Below, one piece after another: positions 35,582 to 45,998 of a stretch of DNA of 64,000 nt. This DNA is from Pseudomonas sp. FP198. Its GTDB lineage: Bacteria > Pseudomonadota > Gammaproteobacteria > Pseudomonadales > Pseudomonadaceae. Location: positions 4,084,501 to 4,148,500 of the forward strand of contig NZ_CP117452.1 of the NCBI RefSeq assembly GCF_030687895.1, in the 5' to 3' direction. Below the pieces are notes generated by a model. The model saw nothing but the letters and a program-made list of their open reading frames with translations, was not told the origin of the DNA and did no database searches. Position numbers and translations under genes: made by a program. Within the stretch, counting starts at the first letter, position 1, and each line of letters starts with the position of its first letter.

Positions 35582-36520
35582 TCAGGCTTGCGCTGCGCGA
35601 GCGGCAGCGAAAGCGTCTGGGGTGTTGAGATTGGAAGTCGACACGCCTTCGGCGCAGCGTTTGTTCAGACCTGCCAGCACCTTGCCAGGGCCGCACTCGA
35701 CCAGTTCGGTCGCGCCTTTGGCTGCCAGGGTCTGCACCGATTCGACCCAGCGAACCGGCTTGTAGAGTTGTTCCAGCAGATCGCGCTTGAGGGTCTCGAG
35801 ATCCGGCGCCACGTTGGCGCTGACATTCTGAACCACGGGAATCTGCGGCGCCTGCCAGTCGATGGCGGCGATGGATTCGGCAAAACGCTCGGCGGCCGGG
35901 CGCATCAACCCGCAGTGCGACGGAACGCTGACCGGCAAGGGCATCGCGCGCTTGGCGCCACGGGCCTTGCAACCTTCGATCGCACGCTCGACAGCCGCCT
36001 TGGCGCCAGCAATGACCACCTGGCCCGGTGAATTGAAATTCACCGCGCTGACCACATCGCCTTGCGCCGCTTCGGCACAGGCTGCCAACACATCGGCATC
36101 TTCCAGGCCGAGGATAGCGGCCATGCCACCCTGCCCGGCCGGAACCGCCTCTTGCATCAACTGGCCACGCCGCTCCACCAGCTTGACCGCGTCGCCAAGG
36201 CTCAGGCTGCCAGCCGCCACCAGGGCGCTGTACTCACCCAGGCTGTGACCGGCGACAAACGCCGGACGCGCGCCGCCTTCAGCCAGCCACAAGCGCCACA
36301 GCGCAATGGAGGCGGTCAGGATCGCGGGTTGAGTCTTGTCGGTCTGGTTGAGTTGCTCTTCCGGCCCTTGCTGGGTCAGTGCCCACAAGTCGTAGCCGAG
36401 TGCAGCGGATGCTTCTTTGAATGTTTCCAGGATCAGCGGGTATTGCGCGCCCAGCTCGGCCAGCATGCCGAGGGACTGCGAGCCCTGTCCTGGAAAGACG
36501 AATGCGAGGGAAGCAGACAT
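35582..36520 (-). CDS. fabD: Malonyl-CoA:ACP transacylase
   Basis: A 312-residue enzyme loading malonyl groups on ACP. The nucleophile is Ser93 in GHSLGEYSAL; the oxyanion FPGQGSQ is near the N-terminus, and the partner His is in PSHCGLMRPA. Length and motif spacing are normal. It is followed directly by fabG. A small GC hairpin (36560-36573) lies between plsX and fabD, so fabD may have partly independent expression. Confidence 0.97.
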   Translation of the reverse strand: MSASLAFVFPGQGSQSLGMLAELGAQYPLILETFKEASAALGYDLWALTQQGPEEQLNQTDKTQPAILTASIALWRLWLAEGGARPAFVAGHSLGEYSALVAAGSLSLGDAVKLVERRGQLMQEAVPAGQGGMAAILGLEDADVLAACAEAAQGDVVSAVNFNSPGQVVIAGAKAAVERAIEGCKARGAKRAMPLPVSVPSHCGLMRPAAERFAESIAAIDWQAPQIPVVQNVSANVAPDLETLKRDLLEQLYKPVRWVESVQTLAAKGATELVECGPGKVLAGLNKRCAEGVSTSNLNTPDAFAAARAAQA

Positions 36521-36550
36521 GAAAACAAAGCCCCTAATGATCTTGTCGTC

Positions 36551-36573
36551 AAAAATTGACGCCCCTGGGGGCG
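36551..36573 (-). terminator. Possible weak terminator between plsX and fabD
   Basis: CGCCCC (36560-36565) pairs with GGGGCG (36568-36573) around a tight TG loop, with AAAAATTGA on the left that reads as a U-rich tail on the minus strand. The two-base loop makes it weak as drawn. Confidence 0.4.
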
Positions 36574-36643
36574 CTAGGAAACTGACAGTTGGATGGCGGG
36601 TTGAACCGACCGGTCACATTTAAGCATTGTCGGACGAAAACGC

Positions 36644-37654
36644 CTAAGTTAACAAATCTTCAAGACGGCCATGCAGGCGCTCAGGCAGGTTTTCCTCGAT
36701 TTCAATCACCGCCCGGTTGATTGCACTCTGAAAGCCCTGCACCCCAGCCGAACCATGACTCTTGATCACGATGCCCTGCAGCCCGAGAAAACTCGCACCA
36801 TTGTGCCGCGCCGGGGCCAGATCCGCCTGCAGACGACGCAACAGCGGCAATGCCAGCGCACCCACCGCCCTGGAAGCCAGGTTCTGCTTGAACAGGGCCT
36901 CGATGCGGCCGCCAATCATGGTCGCCAGGCCTTCGCTGGACTTGAGCAGGATATTGCCGACAAAACCGTCGCATACCACCACGTCCGCCTCGCCGCGATA
37001 TAACCCGTCACCCTCGACAAAACCGATGTAATTGATGCCCCGGGCGCTTTGCAACAATGTGGCCGCGAGCTTGACCTGCTGATTACCCTTGATGTCTTCG
37101 GTGCCGATATTCAGCAGTGCCACGCGAGGGCGAGCGATGCCCAGGGTTTCAGCCGCGACCGAACCCATCACCGCGAACTGCAGCAAATGCTCGGCGCTGC
37201 AGTCGACATTGGCGCCCAGGTCCAATAGCTGGCAGAAGCCGCGCTGGGTCGGGATCGCCGCGACCATGGCGGGCCGATCGATCCCCGGCAGGGTTTTCAG
37301 CACGTAGCGGGACAGCGCCATCAACGCCCCGGTATTACCCGCACTGACACACGCCTGGACCTTGTCGTCGCGCAGCAGCTCCAACGCCACGCGCATCGAG
37401 GCGTCGGGCTTGCCGCGCAGAGCCTGGGCAGGTTTCTCGTCCATGGCGATGACTTCGGACGCCGGGGTAATCGTCAGGCGCGCGCGATCCGCAGCAGGAT
37501 AGCCACTGAGCAATTCTTCCAGGAGGGAGGGTTGACCGACGAGGGTCAGGTGCAGCGAGGGCGTAGCATTCAGGCAAGCGAGGCTGGCCTGAACAATGCT
37601 GCGGGGACCGAAGTCCCCGCCCATTGCGTCAATTGCGATGACTTGAGCGGACAA
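36644..37654 (-). CDS. plsX: Phosphate acyltransferase PlsX
   Basis: A 336-residue enzyme that makes acyl-phosphate from acyl-ACP for phospholipid synthesis. [12 protein letters not shown] at the N-terminus, [13 protein letters not shown] and [17 protein letters not shown] are family motifs. The only fitting start is TTG at 37654, four bases after the rpmF stop region, with GACGAG upstream; a rare start may keep expression low relative to L32. Order rpmF-plsX-fabD is conserved in many bacteria. Confidence 0.95.
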   Translation of the reverse strand: MSAQVIAIDAMGGDFGPRSIVQASLACLNATPSLHLTLVGQPSLLEELLSGYPAADRARLTITPASEVIAMDEKPAQALRGKPDASMRVALELLRDDKVQACVSAGNTGALMALSRYVLKTLPGIDRPAMVAAIPTQRGFCQLLDLGANVDCSAEHLLQFAVMGSVAAETLGIARPRVALLNIGTEDIKGNQQVKLAATLLQSARGINYIGFVEGDGLYRGEADVVVCDGFVGNILLKSSEGLATMIGGRIEALFKQNLASRAVGALALPLLRRLQADLAPARHNGASFLGLQGIVIKSHGSAGVQGFQSAINRAVIEIEENLPERLHGRLEDLLT

Positions 37655-37658
37655 GTGA

Positions 37659-37841
37659 TTACTCGTCGGCGCCCTTGTCGATCACTTTACGACCACGGTA
37701 TACGCCTTCTGGCGATACGTGGTGACGCAGGTGAACTTCACCGGTGGTTTTTTCTACAGACAGGGTGCTAGCCTCGAGAGCGTCGTGCGAACGGCGCATG
37801 TCACGGGCAGAGCGGGATTTTTTGTTCTGCTGAACAGCCAT
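37659..37841 (-). CDS. rpmF: 50S ribosomal protein L32
   Basis: A 60-residue basic ribosomal protein: [21 protein letters not shown] at the N-terminus and the [15 protein letters not shown] tail. This is the cysteine-free, zinc-independent form usual in Pseudomonas. TTAGGAGTTAATCAATT lies before the ATG. It is 13 bases downstream of yceD, with which it is normally co-transcribed. Confidence 0.97.
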
Positions 37842-37854
37842 AATTGATTAACTC

Positions 37855-38382
37855 CTAAACGTTTGGGTCACGCTTTAACTGCGCCAATACACTGAACGGG
37901 TTGGACCGCGTTACCTCGTCCTCGCTCGGTTCGGGCTCATCTGCTCCCGCCGGCTGCTGGCATTCTTCCGGATGATGAGCAGGCACAATGGGCAAGGCGA
38001 GCAGAAGCTCCTCCTCGATCAGTGACTGCAGATCCAATGGATCTTCGCCCAGTTCCAGCACGTCATAACCTTTCGGCAACGACTGGGTATTCGCACCCTC
38101 CTTCACCACGGCGTAACTGCATTCGCTGTGGATCGGCAGGGTGACCAGCTCAAGACAACGCTGGCAAACCATTTTGACTTCAGTGTCGATAAAGCTGTGG
38201 ATCACCACAGATTTACGTTCATCTCGTTCAAAAACGAATTTGGCCTGGACCGTACCGACATCGTCGGAAAGCGGGTCGCAGAGTCTCTTCAAATCGGCCA
38301 GCAGCAATTCACCTTGAAGGGTGGTGCCACGGTCAGCCAATTTGCGCGGGTCAACGTGAGGTGGAATCGGGTCATTCAACAT
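37855..38382 (-). CDS. yceD: YceD/DUF177 family protein
   Basis: A 175-residue protein of the DUF177 family, found next to rpmF in most bacteria and linked to 23S rRNA or ribosome maturation. It has a CQRCLELV cysteine pair and a third Cys near CQQPAG, which may bind metal. The ATG at 38382 (MLNDPIPPHVDPRKLADRG) is the family start; the frame extends eight codons further without support. It is divergent from maf, 105 bases apart. Confidence 0.92.
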   Translation of the reverse strand: MLNDPIPPHVDPRKLADRGTTLQGELLLADLKRLCDPLSDDVGTVQAKFVFERDERKSVVIHSFIDTEVKMVCQRCLELVTLPIHSECSYAVVKEGANTQSLPKGYDVLELGEDPLDLQSLIEEELLLALPIVPAHHPEECQQPAGADEPEPSEDEVTRSNPFSVLAQLKRDPNV

Positions 38383-38487
38383 AGGCGCAGCATTATAGGG
38401 ATGCACCGGGCCATGTCAAAGGAAATTCAGCCCTGTCCGTCACTTGCACGCCTCGCTAGAATCCCCTCCTGCCTCCTGGAGACGCCA

Positions 38488-39066
38488 ATGCTGCCTTTAT
38501 TACTTGCCTCAAGCTCGGTCTACCGCCGGGAACTGCTTGCCCGCCTGGGGCTGCCATTCGTCTGCGACTCACCGGACATCGACGAAAGCCATCGCGCCGG
38601 CGAGGCCGCGCTCGAACTGGTGAAACGCCTGGCCCGGGAAAAAGCCTTCGCCCTGGCGGACCGTTACCCGGCGCACCTGATCATTGGCTCGGATCAGGTC
38701 GCCGTGCTCGGCGAGCGCATCCTGGGCAAGCCCCACACCTTCGAGAACGCCCGCGAGCAACTGCTGGCCGCCAGCGGGACCAAAGTAACCTTCCTGACCG
38801 GCCTGGCACTGCTCAACAGCCAGACCGGCGCCTGCCAGGTCGATTGCGTTCCGTTTACCGTAACCATGCGGACATTGGATCAGGCTCGCGTGGAGCGCTA
38901 TCTGCGCACCGAGCAACCGTACGACTGCGCCGGCAGCTTCAAGGCCGAAGGCCTGGGCGTGAGCCTGTTCCAGAGCACCGAAGGGCCGGACGCCACCAGC
39001 CTGGTCGGCCTACCGCTGATTCGTCTTGTGGATATGTTGCTGGTGGAGGGTGTGGAGGTTCCCTGA
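38488..39066 (+). CDS. maf: Maf-family nucleoside triphosphate pyrophosphatase (YceF type)
   Basis: A 192-residue Maf-like house-cleaning pyrophosphatase. LLASSSVYRRELL is the N-terminal signature, GSDQVAVL holds the catalytic Asp, and YDCAGSFKAEGLG is typical of the YceF branch, which prefers 7-methyl-GTP. CTGGAGACGCCA sets the ATG at 38488, well inside a longer frame. It is divergent from yceD-rpmF, its usual partner locus. Confidence 0.92.
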   Translation: MLPLLLASSSVYRRELLARLGLPFVCDSPDIDESHRAGEAALELVKRLAREKAFALADRYPAHLIIGSDQVAVLGERILGKPHTFENAREQLLAASGTKVTFLTGLALLNSQTGACQVDCVPFTVTMRTLDQARVERYLRTEQPYDCAGSFKAEGLGVSLFQSTEGPDATSLVGLPLIRLVDMLLVEGVEVP

Positions 39067-39073
39067 ACCGTCC

Positions 39074-39171
39074 TCTGTGGCGAGGGAGCTTGCTCCCGCT
39101 CGGTTGCGCAGCGACCGCAGAAATTTGGGGGCCGCTGCGCAGCCCAGCGGGAGCAAGCTCCCTCGCCACAG
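39074..39171. repeat. Large inverted repeat of a second type
   Basis: Arms CTGTGGCGAGGGAGCTTGCTCCCGCT (39074-39099) and its exact reverse complement (39146-39171) enclose two copies of a GCTGCGCAGC-like palindrome. The core GGGAGCTTGCTCCC differs from the other REP pairs in this window. It lies between the convergent maf and sppA genes. Confidence 0.85.
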
Positions 39172-39209
39172 CGACCGCATCACCCTTCAGGTGCGCAGCC
39201 TTTCAAAAA

Positions 39210-40199
39210 TCAGCGCAACGCCGGGCCCTGGAAGCCCATCCACATTGCCAGATGCTCGGCGATGCTTGCGCCCAGTTTCTTCGAGAAGCGGTCAAACGGC
39301 GATTCCTCGATGGTGAAATCCACCAGATCCTTCTGACCGATCACATCCCGAGCCACCGAACTGGCACTGCCCAGGCCGTCGATCAGGCCCAGGGGCAAAG
39401 CCTGCTCCCCGGACCAGACCAATCCGGAAAACAATTCCGGATGTTCCTTGTCCTTCAAGCGCTCGCCACGGCCTTTCTTGACGCTGGCAATGAATTGCTT
39501 ATGGGTCGTGTCGAGTACGCCCTGCCAGAACGCGGTTTCTTCAGGCTTTTGCGGCTGGAACGGATCAAGGAACGACTTGTGCTCGCCGGAGGTATAGACC
39601 CGCCGCTCCACACCGAGCTTCTCCATGGTCCCGACAAAACCATAACCGGCCGCCGTCACGCCAATGGAGCCGACCAGGCTGGCCTTGTCGGCATAGATCT
39701 GGTCCGCCGCGCTGGCAATGTAATAGGCACCCGACGCGCCGAGATCGGCGATGACTGCATAGACTTTGGTGTTCGGGTGAAGCGCGCGCAACCGGACGAT
39801 CTCGTCGTAGACGTAACCCGACTGCACCGGACTGCCGCCCGGGCTGTTGATGCGCAGCACCACGCCCTTGACCTTCGGATCTTCGAAGGCAGCCCGCAGA
39901 CTGCCGACGATGTTATCCGCACTGGCTGGCTCCTTGTCGGCGATCACGCCTTCAATGTCGATCAACGCGGTATACGCCGAACCACTGACCGCACCTTTTT
40001 CGATACTCATCAACGGCGTGAACAGCAGCAGCGCAACGAAAAGATAAACAAAGGTCAGCAGCTTGAAGAAGATCCCCCAGCGGCGCGACCGACGCTGCTC
40101 TTGCACACCGGCCAACAGGGTCTTTTCCAACAGCTTCCAGCTTTTTCCATCACCGCTCTCGGCATCTGCCTTGGCCGGTGCTTTCCATTCATCGGTCAT
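39210..40199 (-). CDS. sppA: Signal peptide peptidase SppA (short S49 type)
   Basis: A 329-residue inner-membrane serine protease that digests cleaved signal peptides. One N-terminal transmembrane helix (about 46-66, GIFFKLLTFVYLFVALLLF) precedes the S49 domain, with VLRINSPGGSPVQSG, IADLGASGAYYIASAAD (catalytic Ser) and the lysine after VGSIGV. This is the one-domain form, half the length of Escherichia coli SppA, as usual in Pseudomonas. It is followed upstream by the HAD and rluC genes in the same direction. Confidence 0.94.
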   Translation of the reverse strand: MTDEWKAPAKADAESGDGKSWKLLEKTLLAGVQEQRRSRRWGIFFKLLTFVYLFVALLLFTPLMSIEKGAVSGSAYTALIDIEGVIADKEPASADNIVGSLRAAFEDPKVKGVVLRINSPGGSPVQSGYVYDEIVRLRALHPNTKVYAVIADLGASGAYYIASAADQIYADKASLVGSIGVTAAGYGFVGTMEKLGVERRVYTSGEHKSFLDPFQPQKPEETAFWQGVLDTTHKQFIASVKKGRGERLKDKEHPELFSGLVWSGEQALPLGLIDGLGSASSVARDVIGQKDLVDFTIEESPFDRFSKKLGASIAEHLAMWMGFQGPALR

Positions 40200-40220
40200 G
40201 CATGCATCCCCATCAAAACG

Positions 40221-40883
40221 TCAACCGGCACGCCGGCTCAGCCACGCGTGCAATTCGGGAAAATGGTCAATGGCCAGGCACGGTTCAAACGCCCGAAGCG
40301 CCTCGATCGTCTGCGCGCCATAACTGACAGCGACAGAGCCCATGCCGGCATTACGCGCCATCTGCAGGTCGAACGACGAATCCCCGACCATCAGCGCCTG
40401 CTCGGGCCGCACATTACAGTGCGCCAAGATCTGCTCAAGCATCAGCGGATGCGGCTTGCTGGCGGTTTCGTCGGCGGCGCGGGTGATGTCGAAATAATCG
40501 TCCCAGCCATGGGACTTCAGCACCCGATCCAGCCCGCGCCGCGCCTTGCCGGTCGCGACAGCCAGGTGATAGCCCTCGTCCCGCAGGGTCTGGAGCGTGT
40601 CCGCCACGCCGTCGAACAGCGGTGAAGGCTCGGCCTCCAGCGCGATGTAGTGATCGGCATAATGCTGGCGAAAAACGCTCAGCTCATCATCAGCGATTTC
40701 CGGGTACAGGCTGCGAATCGCTTCCGGCAGCCCGAGCCCAATGATGCCCTTCACCGCAAAATCATCCCGCCGAGCAAAACCCGTACGGTCCGACGCGACG
40801 TGCATCGACTCGACAATCCGACCGATGGAGTTCGCCAGAGTGCCGTCCCAATCGAATATCAGCAGCTTGTAATCAGGATGCAC
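40221..40883 (-). CDS. HAD-IA family phosphatase
   Basis: A 220-residue HAD hydrolase with nucleophile Asp11 and Asp13 ([10 protein letters not shown]), Thr/Ser motif II in [11 protein letters not shown] and motif [19 protein letters not shown] helical cap between about residues 15-85 makes it subfamily IA, like phosphoglycolate phosphatase. Small phosphate esters are likely substrates. The GTG start overlaps the rluC end by 11 bases and has GGAGCGG before it, so the pair is coupled. Confidence 0.9.
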   Translation of the reverse strand: MHPDYKLLIFDWDGTLANSIGRIVESMHVASDRTGFARRDDFAVKGIIGLGLPEAIRSLYPEIADDELSVFRQHYADHYIALEAEPSPLFDGVADTLQTLRDEGYHLAVATGKARRGLDRVLKSHGWDDYFDITRAADETASKPHPLMLEQILAHCNVRPEQALMVGDSSFDLQMARNAGMGSVAVSYGAQTIEALRAFEPCLAIDHFPELHAWLSRRAG

Positions 40884-41829
40884 TCAACCGCTCCACGGTC
40901 TTGGCCCACATGTCATCCACGGGGGCCTGCAATTTCAGCTCGCCGCCGTCCGGCAATGGCACGGTCAGCATGTAGGCATGGAGGAACAGGCGCTTGCCGC
41001 CCAGGTCACGGATTTCCTTGCTGAAGTCATCGTCCCCGTACTTGCTGTCACCGGCAATGCAATGCCCGGCGTGCAGGGTATGGACACGGATCTGGTGGGT
41101 CCGCCCAGTGACCGGCTTGGCCTCGACCATGGTGGCGAAGTCGCCGAAACGGCGCAGCACCTTGAACACGGTCAGCGCTTCCTTGCCTTCTTCGTTGACT
41201 TCCACCATGCGCTCGCCGGAGCGCAGGTTGCTCTTGAGCAGCGGCGCGCGGACCTGCTTGACGGATGTTTCCCAACGACCGCGCACCAGCGCCATGTAGC
41301 GCTTGTCGACGCCATCGCCGCGCAACTGTTCGTGCAGATGACGCAACATGCTGCGCTTCTTGGCAATCATCAACAGCCCGGAGGTGTCCCGATCCAGACG
41401 ATGGACCAGTTCCAGCTCCTTGGTATCGGGACGCAGTTGACGGAAGGCTTCGATCACGCCGAAATTCAGGCCGCTGCCGCCGTGGACCGCGATGCCCGCG
41501 GGCTTGTTGACCACGATCAGGGCCTTGTCTTCGAAGACGATGGCGGCTTCCAGGCGTTGCAACAAGCCTTGTGCCAGTGGCACCGGCTCATCGCGCTCGG
41601 GCACGCGAACCGGCGGTACGCGCACGACATCGCCCGCCTGGAGCTTGTATTCAGGCTTGATCCGACCTTTGTTCACCCGCACTTCGCCTTTGCGCAAAAT
41701 GCGGTAGATCAAGGTCTTGGGCACGCCTTTGAGCCGGGCAAGCAGGAAGTTATCAATTCGTTGGCCGGCATATTCCGGCGAGACCTCAAGCAGTTGAACG
41801 CCTGGGGTCGAAGGGGCAGTAGTTGTCAT
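40873..41829 (-). CDS. rluC: 23S rRNA pseudouridine synthase RluC
   Basis: A 318-residue enzyme modifying uridines 955, 2504 and 2580 of 23S rRNA. An S4 RNA-binding domain (about 20-80) precedes the RluA-type catalytic domain; the catalytic Asp146 is in HRLDRDTSG, and [12 protein letters not shown] and [10 protein letters not shown] are family motifs. It is divergent from rne across the rne promoter, the same order as in most gammaproteobacteria. The 11-base overlap with the HAD gene shows a shared transcript. Confidence 0.96.
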   Translation of the reverse strand: MTTTAPSTPGVQLLEVSPEYAGQRIDNFLLARLKGVPKTLIYRILRKGEVRVNKGRIKPEYKLQAGDVVRVPPVRVPERDEPVPLAQGLLQRLEAAIVFEDKALIVVNKPAGIAVHGGSGLNFGVIEAFRQLRPDTKELELVHRLDRDTSGLLMIAKKRSMLRHLHEQLRGDGVDKRYMALVRGRWETSVKQVRAPLLKSNLRSGERMVEVNEEGKEALTVFKVLRRFGDFATMVEAKPVTGRTHQIRVHTLHAGHCIAGDSKYGDDDFSKEIRDLGGKRLFLHAYMLTVPLPDGGELKLQAPVDDMWAKTVERLSAS

Positions 41830-41858
41830 GGCGGCGATGATAACAATTTTTTATGGAA

Positions 41859-41887
41859 TTGAAGCACTTAATCATTGCTGCTATAGT
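41859..41887 (+). promoter_or_regulatory. rne promoter
   Basis: TTGAAG (41859-41864), a 17-base spacer and TATAGT (41882-41887) form a near-consensus sigma-70 promoter reading toward rne. It lies only 30 bases from the divergent rluC start. Confidence 0.8.
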
Positions 41888-41893
41888 CGCGAA

Positions 41894-42528
41894 CGCCGCC
41901 AAAAGTGGCTGGACAGCGGACCAGCGGTCAAAAACCGGCCCTGACCAACGCAATTCACGAGGACGAGAGGCCGTCCTACGGGGCTTTTGCTACGTAACGG
42001 TAGAGTTTGCAGGTGTAACGAGCGCAGGTGACATGAGGCCTGAAATACGCCGCAAAGCAGAGTTTTGACTCGCCTTGCGCGCCACATTCACGGCCAGTTC
42101 ACAAAGTGCAGTCACCCGCAGACGACCCCGAGCGAGAGCTTCGGAAACAACGCCTAAATGAGCCATGATGCGTGACCTCCCCTTCCGGAGCTCACGGTAA
42201 ATGCCAACCCGCTGCGGATTCTGCGCGCGGCAGCACCCGAATTATCAGGGATACGTGTAGGGTGGAGATGTACAACCGTCGGACTGTGTAGCACTAGGCT
42301 TATATTTAGACGCTTCATCTCGTCCACAGGCGCCGGTTGATTCCTCCTCCTGACTGAGTGCTTGAGTACCAGCAAGCAGGACGCGTCCGTCGCGACTTCG
42401 CCATCATTGGGTCGAACTCGCTGGACACTGGAATGGCCCCGCCATCGCCAGGACGCACCTGACACCGACCGTGAGAAGTCGTGTGTGCCGAACGCCGTTT
42501 CCGGCAGCCCGGAAACCGACGGTACTAC
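41894..42528 (+). promoter_or_regulatory. Long rne mRNA leader
   Basis: About 635 nt separate the predicted transcription start from the rne ATG. No reading frame in it looks protein-coding. Several strong hairpins can form, for example CCGTTTCCGGCAGCCCGGAAACCGACGG-type pairing just before the start codon (42494-42522). In Escherichia coli RNase E shortens its own mRNA through the leader, and this region is the natural place for the same feedback here. The start point is inferred from the promoter. Confidence 0.6.
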
Positions 42529-45500
42529 ATGAAAAGAATGCTGATTAACGCAACTCAACCCGAAGAGTTGCGTGTTGCACTGGTAGACGGCCAGCGCCTC
42601 TACGACCTGGATATCGAATCCGGTGCACGCGAGCAGAAGAAGGCCAACATCTATAAAGGCCGGATTACTCGCATCGAACCAAGCCTTGAGGCTGCCTTTG
42701 TCGATTTCGGCTCCGAGCGCCACGGCTTCCTGCCCCTCAAAGAAATCTCCCGCGAATACTTCAAGAAAGCCCCCGAAGGCCGCGTCAACATCAAGGACGT
42801 CCTGAGCGAAGGCCAGGAAGTCATCGTCCAGGTCGAAAAAGAAGAACGTGGCAACAAGGGCGCCGCCCTGACCACCTTCATCAGCCTCGCCGGCCGCTAC
42901 CTGGTCCTGATGCCGAACAACCCGCGTGCCGGCGGCATCTCCCGCCGCATCGAAGGCGAAGAGCGCAACGAACTGCGCGAAGCCCTGAACGGCCTGGTCG
43001 CACCCGCCGACATGGGCCTGATCGTGCGCACTGCCGGCCTGGGCCGCAGCAGCGAAGAAATGCAGTGGGACCTCGACTACCTGCTGCAACTCTGGACCGC
43101 GATCAAGGAAGCCTCGCTGGATCGTTCCGCACCTTTCCTGATCTACCAGGAAAGCAACGTGATCATCCGCGCCATCCGCGACTACCTGCGCCAGGACATC
43201 GGCGAAGTGCTGATCGATAGCGTCGAAGCCCAGGACGAAGCCCTGACCTTCATTCGCCAGGTGATGCCGCAATACGCCAGCAAGATCAAGCTCTACGAAG
43301 ACAGCGTTCCGCTGTTCAACCGTTTCCAGATCGAAAGCCAGATCGAGACCGCCTTCCAGCGCGTCGTCGAACTGCCGTCGGGCGGCTCCATCGTCATCGA
43401 CCCGACCGAAGCCCTGGTGTCGATCGACATCAACTCGGCGCGCGCCACCAAAGGCAGCGACATCGAAGAAACCGCCCTGCAGACCAACCTTGAAGCCGCC
43501 GAAGAAATCGCCCGCCAGTTGCGCCTGCGCGACATCGGCGGCCTGATCGTCATCGACTTCATCGACATGACTCCGGCCAAGAACCAGCGCGCCGTGGAAG
43601 AAAAAGTCCGTGAATGCCTGGAAGCCGACCGCGCCCGGGTACAAGTCGGTCGTATCTCGCGCTTCGGCCTGCTGGAAATGTCCCGTCAGCGCCTGCGTCC
43701 ATCCCTGGGCGAAAGCAGCGGCATCGTTTGCCCGCGCTGCAACGGCACCGGCATCATCCGTGACGTCGAATCGTTGTCCCTGGCGATCCTGCGCCTGATC
43801 GAAGAAGAAGCCCTGAAGGACCGCACCGCCGAGGTTCGGGCCCAGGTGCCGATCCCGGTGGCGGCGTTCCTGCTCAATGAAAAACGTAATTCGATCACCA
43901 AGATCGAACTGCGCACCCGCGCCCGCATCGTGATCCTGCCGAACGACCACCTCGAGACGCCGCACTTCGAAGTGCAGCGCCTGCGTGACGACAGCCCCGA
44001 AGCTCATACCAACCAGTCCAGCTACGAAATCGCCGCGGCCGCCGCCGAAGTCGAAGACGTCCAGCCAGCTGCCGCCACCCGCACCCTGGTTCGCCAGGAA
44101 GCGGCGGTCAAGACCGCACCGGCCCGTGCCAACGCTCCGGTCCCGACCGAAGCCGCCGCGCCGGTTGCAGCCCCGGCCGCAGCGCCGGAACCAAGCCTGT
44201 TCAAAGGCCTGGTGAAGTCCCTGGTCAGCCTGTTCGCCACCAAGGAAGAGCCTGCTGCACCGGCCGTTGTCGCCAAGCCTGCCGCTACCGAGCGTCCGGC
44301 CCGCAACGAAGAACGCCGCAACGGTCGCCAGCAGACCCGCAACCGCAACGGTCGTCGCGACGAAGAGCGCAAGCCGCGCGAAGAACGTGCCCCGCGTGAA
44401 GAGCGCGCCCCCCGTGAGCCGCGTGAAGAGCGTCAACCACGCGAAGCCCGTGAGGAAGTTCCAGCGGTAGCCCGCGAAGAACGCGCACCGCGTCCGCCTC
44501 GCGAAGAGCGCCAGCCACGCGCACCACGTGAAGATCGCAAGCCGCGTGGCGAGCGTGAAGAACGTGTTCGCGAACTGCGCGAGCCTCTGGACGCCGCACC
44601 GGCTGCTGCTGCTGCGACTCCTGCGACTCCGGCAGCAGAACGCCCGGCTCGCCAGCCTCGCGAAGAACGTGCACCGCGTCCACCGCGTGAAGAGCGTCAG
44701 CCGCGCGCCGAGCAGGCAGCCGCCGAAGCCAGCGAAGAGGAAGTACTGAACACCGAGGAGCAGTTGCAGGAAGACGGCCAGGACCACGCCGAGGGCGATC
44801 GTCCACGTCGTCGCTCCCGCGGCCAGCGTCGTCGCAGCAACCGTCGCGAGCGTCAACGCGATGCCAACGGCAACGTGATCGAAGGCTCGGAAGAGTCCGA
44901 AGCCGGCGAGAACACCGAAGCGCCTAGCGCTGCCGACCTGGCCGCCGGCCTGGCCGTCACCGCGGCAGTTGCCAGCAGCGCGATCAGCGCCCCAGCCGAG
45001 GCCCAGGCACACGAGCAGGCCGAACGGGCCACCGCTGCGGTGGAAGAGGCAGCAGTCGAGGCGCCAGTTGTCGAAGCGACCACTCCGGTAGAAGTTACTG
45101 CTTCGCCAGAAGTGGAACTCGCACCGGTTCGTGAAGCCGAGCCGCAAGCCGAAGCCGAAGCCGAAGCCGAGCCTGCCCCGGTCGTCGAGCAGCCGCTGGT
45201 AGCCGCTGAACCTGCCGCTGAAGTTTCTGCCGTTGAGATGCCTGCCGAGGAAACCGCACCAGAGCCAGTACGCGAAGAGCAGACCGCTTTCAACTGGAAC
45301 GCCGAGCCAGCCGCACCAGCGCCGGTTGCTGAACCGGAGCCGGTAGTAGCCGTCGAACCGCAAGTGGTCGAGCCTGCGCCAGTGGTCGAAGCGCCTGTGG
45401 TTGCCGAAGCAGTGGTTGCCGAAGCCCCAGCCCCGGTTGAAGCACCTGCACCGGTCAGTGCCCTGACCCCTAACGGCCGCGCCCCGAACGATCCACGCGA

Positions 45501-45750
45501 AGTGCGTCGTCGCAAGCGTGAGGCTGAGCGTCTGCAGAAGGAAGCTGAACTGGCTGCCGCTCAAGCGCCTGCCGCCGAACCGGCTCCGGTCGTGGAAGAA
45601 GTCGCCGAGGCAGCCCCTGCCCCGGTAGCTGAAGCCCCGGCTGAATCGGCCCCGGTGATCGACGAACCTCAGCACGCTGCTGAAGAAGAAGTCGCTCCGC
45701 GTCACACTGAAGCCCTGGAAAAAGAGCACGAGCCTAAACCTCACGCCTGA
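42529..45750 (+). CDS. rne: Ribonuclease E
   Basis: A 1073-residue endonuclease that starts mRNA decay and processes rRNA and tRNA. The S1 domain is at about 37-120, catalytic Asp300 (VSIDIN) and Asp343 (VIDFID) bind Mg, and Cys401/Cys404 (CPRCNGTG) form the zinc link, all three residues upstream of the Escherichia coli positions. After about residue 520 the chain is disordered scaffold: an Arg/Glu-rich block of PREER repeats (about 610-740), then an Ala/Glu/Pro/Val-rich acidic region, and a short basic motif [16 protein letters not shown] near the end. The ATG at 42529 is the conserved MKRMLINAT start. Confidence 0.97.
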   Translation: MKRMLINATQPEELRVALVDGQRLYDLDIESGAREQKKANIYKGRITRIEPSLEAAFVDFGSERHGFLPLKEISREYFKKAPEGRVNIKDVLSEGQEVIVQVEKEERGNKGAALTTFISLAGRYLVLMPNNPRAGGISRRIEGEERNELREALNGLVAPADMGLIVRTAGLGRSSEEMQWDLDYLLQLWTAIKEASLDRSAPFLIYQESNVIIRAIRDYLRQDIGEVLIDSVEAQDEALTFIRQVMPQYASKIKLYEDSVPLFNRFQIESQIETAFQRVVELPSGGSIVIDPTEALVSIDINSARATKGSDIEETALQTNLEAAEEIARQLRLRDIGGLIVIDFIDMTPAKNQRAVEEKVRECLEADRARVQVGRISRFGLLEMSRQRLRPSLGESSGIVCPRCNGTGIIRDVESLSLAILRLIEEEALKDRTAEVRAQVPIPVAAFLLNEKRNSITKIELRTRARIVILPNDHLETPHFEVQRLRDDSPEAHTNQSSYEIAAAAAEVEDVQPAAATRTLVRQEAAVKTAPARANAPVPTEAAAPVAAPAAAPEPSLFKGLVKSLVSLFATKEEPAAPAVVAKPAATERPARNEERRNGRQQTRNRNGRRDEERKPREERAPREERAPREPREERQPREAREEVPAVAREERAPRPPREERQPRAPREDRKPRGEREERVRELREPLDAAPAAAAATPATPAAERPARQPREERAPRPPREERQPRAEQAAAEASEEEVLNTEEQLQEDGQDHAEGDRPRRRSRGQRRRSNRRERQRDANGNVIEGSEESEAGENTEAPSAADLAAGLAVTAAVASSAISAPAEAQAHEQAERATAAVEEAAVEAPVVEATTPVEVTASPEVELAPVREAEPQAEAEAEAEPAPVVEQPLVAAEPAAEVSAVEMPAEETAPEPVREEQTAFNWNAEPAAPAPVAEPEPVVAVEPQVVEPAPVVEAPVVAEAVVAEAPAPVEAPAPVSALTPNGRAPNDPREVRRRKREAERLQKEAELAAAQAPAAEPAPVVEEVAEAAPAPVAEAPAESAPVIDEPQHAAEEEVAPRHTEALEKEHEPKPHA

Positions 45751-45764
45751 TTCCACCGCCCAGT

Positions 45765-45802
45765 AAAAAGCCCCGCCTGGTGATGCCAGGCGGGGCTTTT
45801 TT
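45765..45802 (+). terminator. Terminator of rne
   Basis: AAAAAGCCCCGCCTGG-TGATG-CCAGGCGGGGCTTTTTT: a perfect stem with T run, 14 bases past the rne stop. Confidence 0.95.
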
Positions 45803-45866
45803 ATGCCTTCGATTTGCAGGTCCCTATGAGCGCCTGGCATGAGATCCATATCCGCTGAAAAACCCA

Positions 45867-45955
45867 TGTGGGAGCGAGCTTGCTCGCGAAGGCGGTGGAT
45901 CAGCTTGCATCACTGTTGAAATCAGACTGCTTTCGCGAGCAAGCTCGCTCCCACA
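45867..45955. repeat. Inverted REP pair 5
   Basis: TGTGGGAGCGAGCTTGCTCGCGAAGGC and its inverse GCTTTCGCGAGCAAGCTCGCTCCCACA, between rne and the converging MobA-like gene. Confidence 0.9.
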
Positions 45956-45998
45956 GGGGAATTGCAACCCCCATAAATTTTACAATCCATCAAGAAAT

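Noticed and set aside
42154..45867. A 1237-codon open frame on the minus strand opposite rne
   Set aside because: It lies wholly antisense to the certain rne gene. The protein is Gly/Phe/Arg-rich nonsense mirroring rne codon bias and the repeat-rich rne tail; it has no ribosome site or family features.
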